Notes under the pieces: model-generated | What the model saw: only the letters and a program-made list of their open reading frames with translations | Told to the model about the DNA's origin: nothing | Database searches by the model: none | Assembly (NCBI GenBank): GCA_026931725.1 | Contig: JAIXLE010000059.1 | Span: forward strand, 99,821 to 163,820 | Reading direction: 5' to 3' | From: Bacteroidales bacterium | GTDB taxonomy: Bacteria > Planctomycetota > Planctomycetia > Gemmatales > Gemmataceae | Length of the DNA: 64,000 nucleotides | Shown: positions 41,729-49,295 of the stretch, piece after piece | Position numbering within the stretch: the first letter of the stretch is position 1 | How the letters are laid out: each line of letters opens with the position of its first letter | Made by a program: the position numbers and the translations under genes

Positions 41729-43348
41729 ATGTCAGTCGCGTCGGCTCCGCCTCTTGCCCCGGACAAGATCGCAGTGGTGATTGCCCGCACCCGACACAAA
41801 ATGATCCTGGCGGAACTCCAAGAAGCCGTCAAACGCGGAGCCGGGTTCATCGAACTGCGTCTTGACTACTTGGCCAAAGCCGTCGAAGCCAAACGACTCA
41901 CCCCCGCGAAGCAGTGCCCGTGGATCGCCACGCTCCGCCGAGGTTCCGATGGTGGCCGCTGGCCGGGCAGCGAAGCGGAACGCCTCACGGTCATGAAGCA
42001 AATGATCGTGTCCGGGGCGTTCGAGTGGGTCGACCTGGAAACCGATGTCGCCGATCAAGTCAAGCGGTTCGGTTCGGTTAAGCGGATCGTCAGCTACCAC
42101 AACATGACCGAGACACCGGCGGACCTCGAAGGCATCTACGAAAAGATGCTCAAGCAGGACGCGGACGTTCTCAAGCTCGCGGTGCTGGCGAAGAATGTCG
42201 ACGATTGCCGCCGGATCCTGGCGATTCAGAAGAACGCGCCGAAACCGACTGTGGCTTTCTGCATGGGCGAGTTCGGCTTCCCGACTCGGATTCTGGGATT
42301 GAAACTCGGCGCGCCGTTCATTTACGCGGCGTTCAATCGGGAACGCGGAGTGGCTCCGGGGTTGCCCAGCCTGGATGATTTCCGCACCACCTATCCGGTA
42401 CGCTCGATCAACGCGGAGACACGGGTGTACGGCCTGTTCGGCGACCCGGTCGCCCATAGCTACAGCCCGATTCTACACAATCACATGCTGCGTCGGCTGA
42501 AGGTGAACGCGGTCTATTTGCCGTTCCGGGTGCCGGATGGCCAACTGCCCACGGCGGCCAAGGTGTACGATACCGTGCCTGTCAGCGGATACAGCGTGAC
42601 GATCCCACACAAGGAAGCGGCCGCCGTCCTGGCTCAAGAAGTCGATGCGACCGTGGCCCAGACCGGAGCCGCGAACACGCTCCTCCGTCAACCGAACGGC
42701 GGATTTCACGCCTACAACACCGACTATTCCGCCATTCTGGATTCGCTCCACACGCATCTGGAAGAACGTGCCCGTACCCAGAAAGCCGAAGATGGCCCCG
42801 TACCCGAAGTGGGGCAGATGTTCGCGCTGGTACTCGGCGCAGGTGGGGTGAGCCGGTCGATCGCCCATGCTCTGATGAAAGCCGGAACGCATGTGACCAT
42901 CGCCGCCCGCACTTACGATCGCGCCGTCAAACTCGCCGCCGAAGTCGGTTGCAAGGTCGTCGATTGGCAGGCTCGCCACAACGTGCTGCCGTGCGACATC
43001 GTGGTCAACGGCACCCCCGTGGGCATGCACCCGGACACGGACGAATCCCCGGTTCACCATAGCTTCCTGAAGCCCGGCATGACCGTGTTTGATACGGTCT
43101 ACACCCCGGAAAATACGTTGCTCGTGCAGGAAGCCCGCGCCCGAGAATGTCATGTCATCACGGGTGTTGACATGTTCGTGCGGCAAGCGGCTCGCCAACT
43201 GGAACTGTTCACCGGCCAGATGCCCGCCATCGACCCGATGCGAGAATTGCTCCGCAAGGCCATGTCTCCCGTCACCTATGCCCTGGAAGAGGAAGCCCGC
43301 AAGAGCGACGGGGAAGATGCCCCCGATGACGATGCCGACGAGGATTGA
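41729..43348 (+). CDS. aroDE: 3-dehydroquinate dehydratase / shikimate dehydrogenase fusion
   Basis: This fusion covers steps 3 and 4 of the shikimate pathway. The N-terminal type I dehydroquinase (about 15-230) has 'FIELRLDYLAK', 'RIVSYHNM' with the base His, and 'VLKLAVLAKN' with the Schiff-base Lys. The C-terminal shikimate dehydrogenase (about 230-520) has 'GLFGDPVAHSYSPILHN', 'SVTIPHKEAA' with catalytic Lys, 'NTDYSA' and the NADP loop 'VLGAGGVSRSIAHALMKAG'. A 20-residue acidic tail ends the chain. Start ATG 41729 (MSVASAPP) is preferred to 41696. aroK follows 41 bp downstream. Confidence 0.95.
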   Translation: MSVASAPPLAPDKIAVVIARTRHKMILAELQEAVKRGAGFIELRLDYLAKAVEAKRLTPAKQCPWIATLRRGSDGGRWPGSEAERLTVMKQMIVSGAFEWVDLETDVADQVKRFGSVKRIVSYHNMTETPADLEGIYEKMLKQDADVLKLAVLAKNVDDCRRILAIQKNAPKPTVAFCMGEFGFPTRILGLKLGAPFIYAAFNRERGVAPGLPSLDDFRTTYPVRSINAETRVYGLFGDPVAHSYSPILHNHMLRRLKVNAVYLPFRVPDGQLPTAAKVYDTVPVSGYSVTIPHKEAAAVLAQEVDATVAQTGAANTLLRQPNGGFHAYNTDYSAILDSLHTHLEERARTQKAEDGPVPEVGQMFALVLGAGGVSRSIAHALMKAGTHVTIAARTYDRAVKLAAEVGCKVVDWQARHNVLPCDIVVNGTPVGMHPDTDESPVHHSFLKPGMTVFDTVYTPENTLLVQEARARECHVITGVDMFVRQAARQLELFTGQMPAIDPMRELLRKAMSPVTYALEEEARKSDGEDAPDDDADED

Positions 43349-43389
43349 TTGTCCTCATCTCCGGTTCCTTTTGATCTCCTCTTGCGAGA

Positions 43390-43929
43390 ATGATGAACAC
43401 CGCACGCATCTTCCTGATCGGCTATCGCGGCACGGGGAAATCCACGGTCGGCCAGGCTCTCGCAAGCCGATTGGGTTGGCGATTCCTCGACGCGGATGCG
43501 GAACTGGAAGCGGATGCGCAAACCAGCATCACGCAGATCTTCGCCACCGAAGGGGAATCCGGTTTCCGCGATCGGGAATCGGCCATGCTCGGTCAGTTGG
43601 CCATCCTCTCTCAAACTGTCATCGCCACGGGCGGCGGAGTGATTCTGCGACCCGCGAACCGGGAACGATTGCACACTCACGGCTTCACCGTCTGGCTGAC
43701 CGCGACACCGGAAACCTGCTGGGAACGGATGCAGACCGACCCGACCACCGGGCAACGCCGACCCAACCTCACCACGATGGGCGGCCTGGAAGAAGTGCGA
43801 AACCTGCTGGCCATCCGGGAACCGCTCTACCGCGCTGTCGCCCACGCCACGTTCGACACCGAAGCCGATTCGCCGGAAACCCTGGCCGCTGCTATCCTAG
43901 AGGCATGGGCTGCTCACGCCGTCCCGTGA
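43390..43929 (+). CDS. aroK: Shikimate kinase
   Basis: Phosphorylates shikimate at C3, step 5 of the shikimate pathway. The 179-residue product has the P-loop 'GYRGTGKSTVGQ' (about 11-22), the shikimate-binding 'FLDADAELEADAQTSI', GFRDRES, 'VIATGGGVILRP' and the lid 'RPNLTTMGGLEEV'. It sits between aroDE and the prepilin peptidase gene, 30 bp before the latter, in a plus-strand series likely to be co-transcribed. Confidence 0.95.
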   Translation: MMNTARIFLIGYRGTGKSTVGQALASRLGWRFLDADAELEADAQTSITQIFATEGESGFRDRESAMLGQLAILSQTVIATGGGVILRPANRERLHTHGFTVWLTATPETCWERMQTDPTTGQRRPNLTTMGGLEEVRNLLAIREPLYRAVAHATFDTEADSPETLAAAILEAWAAHAVP

Positions 43930-43959
43930 CCACCCCCACCCCCGACCGGGTCACTGTGT

Positions 43960-45144
43960 ATGGAATGGTGGTATCATTTACCGTTGATCGTCTCATGCGT
44001 CTGGGTGTTCGTACTTGGGCTCGGAGTCGGTAGCTTTTTGAACGTGCTCATTGTGCGATTGCCGTTCGAGAAAAGCATCATCTGGCCCGGCTCCCGCTGC
44101 GGCCACTGCCTGCGACCGATCCGCCTGCTCGACAACTTGCCAATCATCGGCTACCTCCGGTTGCGGGGCCGCTGCCGATTCTGTCAGGCGACGTTCTCCT
44201 CCCGCTACCTCTGGGTCGAACTCGGCACCGGGTTGGCCTTCCTAGCCCTGTTCGGCATCGAGATTGTGACCCAAGGTTACGGCGGGGCACTGGGCCTGAC
44301 CCCCTGGCAGGATGTGCCGGGCCTGCGCAACGGTTCCGGGGCATTGGGGGCGTTCCCGCCCGTGTCCGCCTGGATCTACTTCTTCTACCATGCGACGCTG
44401 TTGAGCCTGCTGATTGCCTCGGCGGTCATCGACGCGGAACATCGGATCATCCCGCTGCCGATCACCTACACCGGCACGCTGATCGGTCTGATCGGTTCGA
44501 CACTGTTGCCCTGGCCGTGGCCGAGCGACCCCAGCGTACTGCAAGCGATCCCCGCCGGGTTCCCCTGGACCTTGCCCGAAGCGGGGGCGAGCATCCCCAC
44601 CGGGGCGACACTCTGGCCATTCGCGGGACCGCCGCCGGATTGGGCACCTGCTGGTTCCTGGAAACTCGGCCTGTTGAACGGCTTGATCGGAGCCGCGGCT
44701 GGAATGTTCGTGGGGCGTTCCATCAAATTTCTGTTTGAAGTTGGGCTGGGCCGTCCCGCGTTGGGCCTCGGCGATGCGGACCTGTTGATGATGGCGGGGG
44801 CGTTCCTCGGCTGGCAACCGGCGGTGCTGGCGCTGCCGGTCGGCTCGCTGGTGACGCTGCCGATCATCCTGCCGCTGATGGCCTGGGCGAAACTGCGGGG
44901 CCGCGGATCAGGGAACGAACTGCCGTTCGGGCCGGGCATCGCGGCGGGGGTGGTCGTGGTCTGGCTCGGCTGGCCGCTATTCGGCGAACTGACCCGGATT
45001 CTATTCGATCCCGTGATGGTCGGCTTGATCGCATTCATCATGGGCGGGGGCATGCTCGTGGCGGGGTTGATTATCGGCAAACCCTCCGAACCGACATCGC
45101 CATCGGAACGCAAACCGCAGCAGGAGGCCGCCTCGTCGGCGTAA
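43960..45144 (+). CDS. pilD: Prepilin peptidase (type IV leader peptidase)
   Basis: Cleaves and N-methylates type IV prepilins in the inner membrane. The 394-residue product has the [12 protein letters not shown] start, a zinc-binding cluster CGHC...CRFC (about 47-76), the aspartic protease dyad as '[13 protein letters not shown]' and '[17 protein letters not shown]', and about eight membrane helices. An insert of about 60 residues between helices ([15 protein letters not shown] region) and a Pro-rich linker make it longer than the usual 260-290 residues. No pilin genes are in the window. hisH follows after 4 bp. Confidence 0.92.
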   Translation: MEWWYHLPLIVSCVWVFVLGLGVGSFLNVLIVRLPFEKSIIWPGSRCGHCLRPIRLLDNLPIIGYLRLRGRCRFCQATFSSRYLWVELGTGLAFLALFGIEIVTQGYGGALGLTPWQDVPGLRNGSGALGAFPPVSAWIYFFYHATLLSLLIASAVIDAEHRIIPLPITYTGTLIGLIGSTLLPWPWPSDPSVLQAIPAGFPWTLPEAGASIPTGATLWPFAGPPPDWAPAGSWKLGLLNGLIGAAAGMFVGRSIKFLFEVGLGRPALGLGDADLLMMAGAFLGWQPAVLALPVGSLVTLPIILPLMAWAKLRGRGSGNELPFGPGIAAGVVVVWLGWPLFGELTRILFDPVMVGLIAFIMGGGMLVAGLIIGKPSEPTSPSERKPQQEAASSA

Positions 45145-45148
45145 GTTC

Positions 45149-45769
45149 ATGACCAGTCCCGAGATTGTGATTGTCGATTACGGCATGGCGAACCTGCGGA
45201 GCGTCCAGAAAGCGTGCGAGAAGGTCGGAGCCCGAGCCACGGTCACAGCGGACCCGGCCCAGGTGGCGACGGCGGCCCGACTCGTGCTGCCCGGTGTGGG
45301 TGCGTTTCAGGATGCCATCGCCCGACTGCGGGAAACCGGGCTGGCGGACGCGGTGCGGCAACAGATTCAGTCCGGGCGGCCGTTCCTGGGAATCTGCCTG
45401 GGATTGCAGTTGTTGTTCACCCGCAGTCAGGAAGAAGGAACACATACGGGGCTGGGAATCCTTCCCGGTGAGGTGGTCCGCTTCCCCGTGGTGCCGGGGT
45501 TGAAGGTGCCGCACATGGGCTGGAACCCGCTGACGCTCACCCGCCCGGATTGTCCGTTGTTCGCCGGGTTGCCCGCGGATCCAGCGGTGTACTTCGTCCA
45601 TAGTTATTACGCGGTGCCGGAGGAACCCGGTATCACCGCCGCCGAGGCCGACTACCCGACTCCGTTTTGCGCGATGATCTGGCGGGAGAACATCTTCGCG
45701 GCTCAGTTCCACCCGGAAAAGAGCCAGCAAGTCGGTTTGCGCATGCTGGAAAACTTCGCCAAACTGTAA
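45149..45769 (+). CDS. hisH: Imidazole glycerol phosphate synthase subunit HisH
   Basis: Glutaminase half of the HisHF complex, which supplies ammonia for histidine biosynthesis. The 206-residue product has the class I glutamine amidotransferase residues: '[13 protein letters not shown]', '[11 protein letters not shown]', the nucleophile Cys in '[12 protein letters not shown]', 'VPHMGWN', 'VHSYYAV' and the His/Glu pair in '[11 protein letters not shown]'. hisF is not adjacent. It is tightly packed behind pilD (4-bp gap). Confidence 0.95.
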   Translation: MTSPEIVIVDYGMANLRSVQKACEKVGARATVTADPAQVATAARLVLPGVGAFQDAIARLRETGLADAVRQQIQSGRPFLGICLGLQLLFTRSQEEGTHTGLGILPGEVVRFPVVPGLKVPHMGWNPLTLTRPDCPLFAGLPADPAVYFVHSYYAVPEEPGITAAEADYPTPFCAMIWRENIFAAQFHPEKSQQVGLRMLENFAKL

Positions 45770-45820
45770 CACCGTTCCCGGTTGTCCTCTTGCTGGTTCC
45801 TGGCGATCGCCGGTGCCCCG

Positions 45821-47920
45821 ATGAACGCAGTCGATTGGTTGAAGACCGCGAAATCTGCCTTCGCACGGGGCGATCATGCCGGAGCCATCCACGCGCTCGA
45901 AGCGGTGCGGGCACTGGACCCGGATTGCCGCGAGGCCTTGCACGTCCTCGGGACACTGTACGCCACGACGGGCCGACTCACGGATGCGGAACCACTTCTG
46001 CTCCGAGCCGTCACGCTGTTCCCCCAGGATGTCAACAGTTGGGTGAACCTGGGCGAAGTGCAACGGCGACGGGGTCAGCTCGCGGAAGCGGCGATCAGCT
46101 TGCGGAGAGCCGTCACGCTCGCTCCGGCGTTTGCGGAAGCCTGGTTCAACCTGGGGAACACGCTCAAATCCTTGAACGACTGGCCCGGCGCGGAAGAAGC
46201 CTTGCGCCGAGCGGTCACGCTGCAACCGCAACACGCTCGCGCTTGGTACAACCTCGGCAACCTGCTCCGGGAAGATGGCCGCACCCCCGGCGCGGAGACT
46301 GCCTACCGCCGGGCACTCGCGTTGCAACCGCACTGGCCGGAACCGTGGCAGAACCTCGCCGCCACCTACGCCGACCTGAGCCGCCCCACAGACGCGGCGG
46401 ACTGCTGGCGGAAAGTCCGTGAACTCGTCCCGGATCACCCCGATGCGGACACCGGAGAAGCCGCGGCCTGGGTGCAGGCTGGCCGACCAGAAGACGCGGT
46501 GCCGCTCTTTCAGCGCGTCGCCGAGCGACACCCCACATCTTTCACGGCCCAGCTCAAACCGACCCTGCTTCCCGACCCGATTCCGGCTTCCGTCTCCGCC
46601 ATCACCGCCTACCGAGCGGAGTTGTGGGACACGGTCCACGCACTGCAAAACCGGGGATTGTCTCTCGACCTCGCGGAACTGCATCGCTCGGGCTGTGAAC
46701 CGCCGACACTTTTGCTGTACCAGGGTCAGAATGATCGACCGCTGATGGAGGCGTTCGCAGCTTTGTTCCGGCGACATCTTCCAGAAGTGGAACCCCCCCG
46801 TGTGGGAACGGGGATTCCGCATGTCGGTGTCGTCGTCACGCGCGGACATGAAGGGGTGTTCGACCGCTGCCTGGGGTTGCTGCTGGATGAGGCCGTCTGC
46901 CCGGAACTGCGGATCAGTCTCATCGGGCAACGCGGGGCGGTTTCGGTGCTGAAACATCTGCGGCCCCAGCGGAAGTGCGAATACCTGATCGTCCCGGACG
47001 ATTTGCCGAGTGCGGACCTCACGATCCGCGCCGCGGGGTGCGATCTGCTGCATTACTGGGAAATCGGTACGGATTCGTTCAACTACTTCCTACCGTATTT
47101 CCGCTCGGCCCCGATCCAGACGAACACTTGGGGTTGGCCCGTCACCAGCGGCAACCCCGCCGTCGATGCCTACATTTCCTGCGATTGGCTCGAACCCATC
47201 GGAGCGGAGGCACTGTATTCGGAGCCATTGATTCGCCTGCGTCATTTGCCAGCGCGGTATGAACGCCCGCCCGCCCCGTTGGATCGGGTCGATCCGGCGG
47301 AATTCGGCATGGCTTCCGATCAACGGTTGTACCTGTGTCCGCAGAATCTTCGGAAACTGCATCCCGATCTGGATGCGGCCGTTGCGCAGTTGCTGGACAC
47401 GGATACCGGGGCGGTGTTCGGCGTGATCGCGGATGAACGCCCAGCCGTGACAGCCGCGTTCGTCCAGCGTCTGCGCCGAACCACGGGAGAAACCCGGCAA
47501 CTGCGAGTCTTTCCCCGGCAGGATCGTTGTGAGTATCTGCGTCTGGTGGCGGCCGCGTCGGTGTTGGTGGATCCACCGCATTACGGGGCGGGAGCGAACA
47601 CACTGGCCGATGCGTTCGCCTGTGCGGTGCCGCTGATGGCCTGGGAAGGGAGCCACCATCGTTCCCGCTGGGTATCGGGTGCGTATCAGGCTCTGGGTGT
47701 CGTCGATCGCGTGAACCTGACCGCAACGACGGCGGAAGAGTGGGTCAAACGGGCCATCCAGGCGGCCCACCCGGATGCACGGCAAAAACATGGCCTCGCC
47801 ATGCAATCGGCTGGGGAACAGTTTTTTGCCCCGTCACCTGCGGCCCAGGAGTTGCGAGCGTTCTTTCTGGAGCAAATTGCCCAGTCGCGGCATTCCCTGT
47901 CGTTTGATGGTCGCCAGTAG
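45821..47920 (+). CDS. TPR plus O-GlcNAc transferase-like protein
   Basis: The 699-residue product has about six TPR repeats at the N-terminus (e.g. 'AWFNLGNTLKSLNDWPGAEE', 'AWYNLGNLLREDGRTPGAE'), then a GT41-type catalytic region. That region carries 'DLLHYWEIGTDSFNYF', 'QTNTWGWPVTSG', 'RLYLCPQNLRKLHPDLDAAV', 'VDPPHYGAGANTLADAF' and 'PLMAWEGSHHRSRWVSG'. GT41 enzymes transfer GlcNAc to Ser/Thr of proteins. The GT41-like domain is divergent, so donor and target are uncertain. The start at 45821 (MNAVDWLKTAK) fits the first repeat. It is the last gene of the rpmG-aroDE-aroK-pilD-hisH series. Confidence 0.88.
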   Translation: MNAVDWLKTAKSAFARGDHAGAIHALEAVRALDPDCREALHVLGTLYATTGRLTDAEPLLLRAVTLFPQDVNSWVNLGEVQRRRGQLAEAAISLRRAVTLAPAFAEAWFNLGNTLKSLNDWPGAEEALRRAVTLQPQHARAWYNLGNLLREDGRTPGAETAYRRALALQPHWPEPWQNLAATYADLSRPTDAADCWRKVRELVPDHPDADTGEAAAWVQAGRPEDAVPLFQRVAERHPTSFTAQLKPTLLPDPIPASVSAITAYRAELWDTVHALQNRGLSLDLAELHRSGCEPPTLLLYQGQNDRPLMEAFAALFRRHLPEVEPPRVGTGIPHVGVVVTRGHEGVFDRCLGLLLDEAVCPELRISLIGQRGAVSVLKHLRPQRKCEYLIVPDDLPSADLTIRAAGCDLLHYWEIGTDSFNYFLPYFRSAPIQTNTWGWPVTSGNPAVDAYISCDWLEPIGAEALYSEPLIRLRHLPARYERPPAPLDRVDPAEFGMASDQRLYLCPQNLRKLHPDLDAAVAQLLDTDTGAVFGVIADERPAVTAAFVQRLRRTTGETRQLRVFPRQDRCEYLRLVAAASVLVDPPHYGAGANTLADAFACAVPLMAWEGSHHRSRWVSGAYQALGVVDRVNLTATTAEEWVKRAIQAAHPDARQKHGLAMQSAGEQFFAPSPAAQELRAFFLEQIAQSRHSLSFDGRQ

Positions 47921-48149
47921 ATGAATTTCGGCAAGTTGGATAAGCCGTTCGTTTCGCACTTTTACTAAGGGCGACTGGAGTGATCGCTATACGAATCACG
48001 ATAAGAAATGAGTAGCGGAAGAGACAATTCCATCTTAGGTTAGAGACGGCAGCGGAAGCCGGACCCGGAATCACCGGGCCAGCCCTCCCGGTGGTACGGA
48101 CGACATCGGGAAGTTTATCCATTTCTGGTTGTCAAGTCGGAGAACCGCG

Positions 48150-48368
48150 ATGCCCTCTGTCAGTACCTCGCCGTGTATGTCCTCGTTGGGTCGCTGGTCC
48201 GTGTCGATTCCGTGGAACCGGGCTCGGGATTTGCAAACCCGCCTCCGCAAGCGCGGTTGCCCCAGTACCGTGTGCCTGGATTACGAAGACAAAATCGCCA
48301 GGCTCGAACCGTGGCCCGAAGTTGATCCTTCTCAGTTCATGGCCGAATTGAACGCCATTACATTGTAA
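48150..48368 (+). CDS. Small hypothetical protein
   Basis: A 72-residue product of no family I can name. It reads 'SLGRWSVSIPWNRARDLQTR', then 'CLDYEDKIARLEPWPEVD', ending FMAELNAITL. It is preceded by GGAGA at suitable spacing, which supports ATG 48150, and is followed by a hairpin terminator. The CLD motif and WP turn look like a compact alpha/beta domain. Confidence 0.6.
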   Translation: MPSVSTSPCMSSLGRWSVSIPWNRARDLQTRLRKRGCPSTVCLDYEDKIARLEPWPEVDPSQFMAELNAITL

Positions 48369-48389
48369 CCATCCCCGTCCGTGAGAAAC

Positions 48390-48421
48390 AACGCATCGGC
48401 GACATGCGTTCCGCGTTTTTT
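48390..48421 (+). terminator. Hairpin terminator after the 48150 gene
   Basis: AACGCAT (48390-48396) and ATGCGTT (48404-48410) form a 7-bp stem with a 7-base loop. TTTTTT follows from 48416. It ends transcription 20 bp after the stop codon. Confidence 0.65.
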
Positions 48422-48486
48422 ACTGGTTGTGTCTCAGTAGCAGAGAGAGGAGGGGCGATCACATTCTCAAACAGGATTGGCCACGC

Positions 48487-49200
48487 TCAGCGGGCACCCG
48501 CAACGCAATCCAACGCCCAACACCCTCGGACATGGGCGGAATCCTGACGCAAATGGAGGAGTATTTCTGGATCCGTTAAACCGCATTCCTCGACAGCATC
48601 GGCCAGGATCGGCAGACGCTCAAATGCTTGTTCTATTTTGATCGCCTGTGCAAGACTCCGGGCCGATTCTCCGAGAGCCACGATGCACCCATCCGGCTGA
48701 ACGAGTCCGCCGCCTGCAAACTCGGCGGCCTGCGCCCATGGCCGGAATGGGTTTCCCACGATCTCTCGAATTAACTCACACATCCGCCGACGCACTTCCG
48801 TGCGTCGGGGGTGTGGTCCGGTTCCCGCCGCGGACTGCACCCAGGCCAGCGCCGAACCGACACTGTGCCCCGAGCCGAGTAACAGCGTCGCCACCGCACC
48901 CGAAGCCAGCAGCGAAACCCGCCCCGATGGAGACTGGTCGATGCGGTCCTCGTTCTCGGTGTGGACTTCCCACGCCAACCGGCTCGCTTCGGCGAACAGT
49001 TCTTCTTCACATTGCCGATCCGCGAACCGTTCCGCGGTTTCCAGGGCGAATTGACTTCGGGAATCGTCCAAATCGTCCCAGAATAATCGGCAGCACGCAC
49101 AGCCCAGCAACAATTTCGTCCGCCGATGGAGCCGCGCCCGCACGAAGCGGAACATTGCCATCGGCTTGGTGGTCGCGGCTAGCCATTCGTGTTCAGTCAT
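48487..49200 (-). CDS. Gemmata-expanded hypothetical protein
   Basis: The 237-residue protein belongs to a family repeated many times in Gemmata-type genomes, from memory of its hallmarks: 'MTEHEWLAATTKPMAMFRFV' start, 'LLLGCACCRLFWDDL', 'ALETAERFADRQC', 'IVGNPFRPW', 'SLAQAIKIEQAFERLPILAD' and the final 'HVRGCWALDCVAG'. CACC could bind metal. No function is established. It is divergent from nothing nearby and stands alone on the minus strand. Confidence 0.75.
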   Translation of the reverse strand: MTEHEWLAATTKPMAMFRFVRARLHRRTKLLLGCACCRLFWDDLDDSRSQFALETAERFADRQCEEELFAEASRLAWEVHTENEDRIDQSPSGRVSLLASGAVATLLLGSGHSVGSALAWVQSAAGTGPHPRRTEVRRRMCELIREIVGNPFRPWAQAAEFAGGGLVQPDGCIVALGESARSLAQAIKIEQAFERLPILADAVEECGLTDPEILLHLRQDSAHVRGCWALDCVAGAR

Positions 49201-49295
49201 GCCGTCAGTGTAGTAAACCCGCCCCGATTCACCCGTTTGGCTGTTCCGGGTGAAACGGAGGGAATCCGTGGCGAAAATCCAAACCCAGATTGTAC

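Noticed and set aside
47921..48149. Minus-strand ORF and 15-codon plus ORF between OGT-like gene and 48150 gene
   Set aside because: The short plus ORF has no support, and the minus ORF (47745-48122) has unlikely composition and no ribosome binding site.
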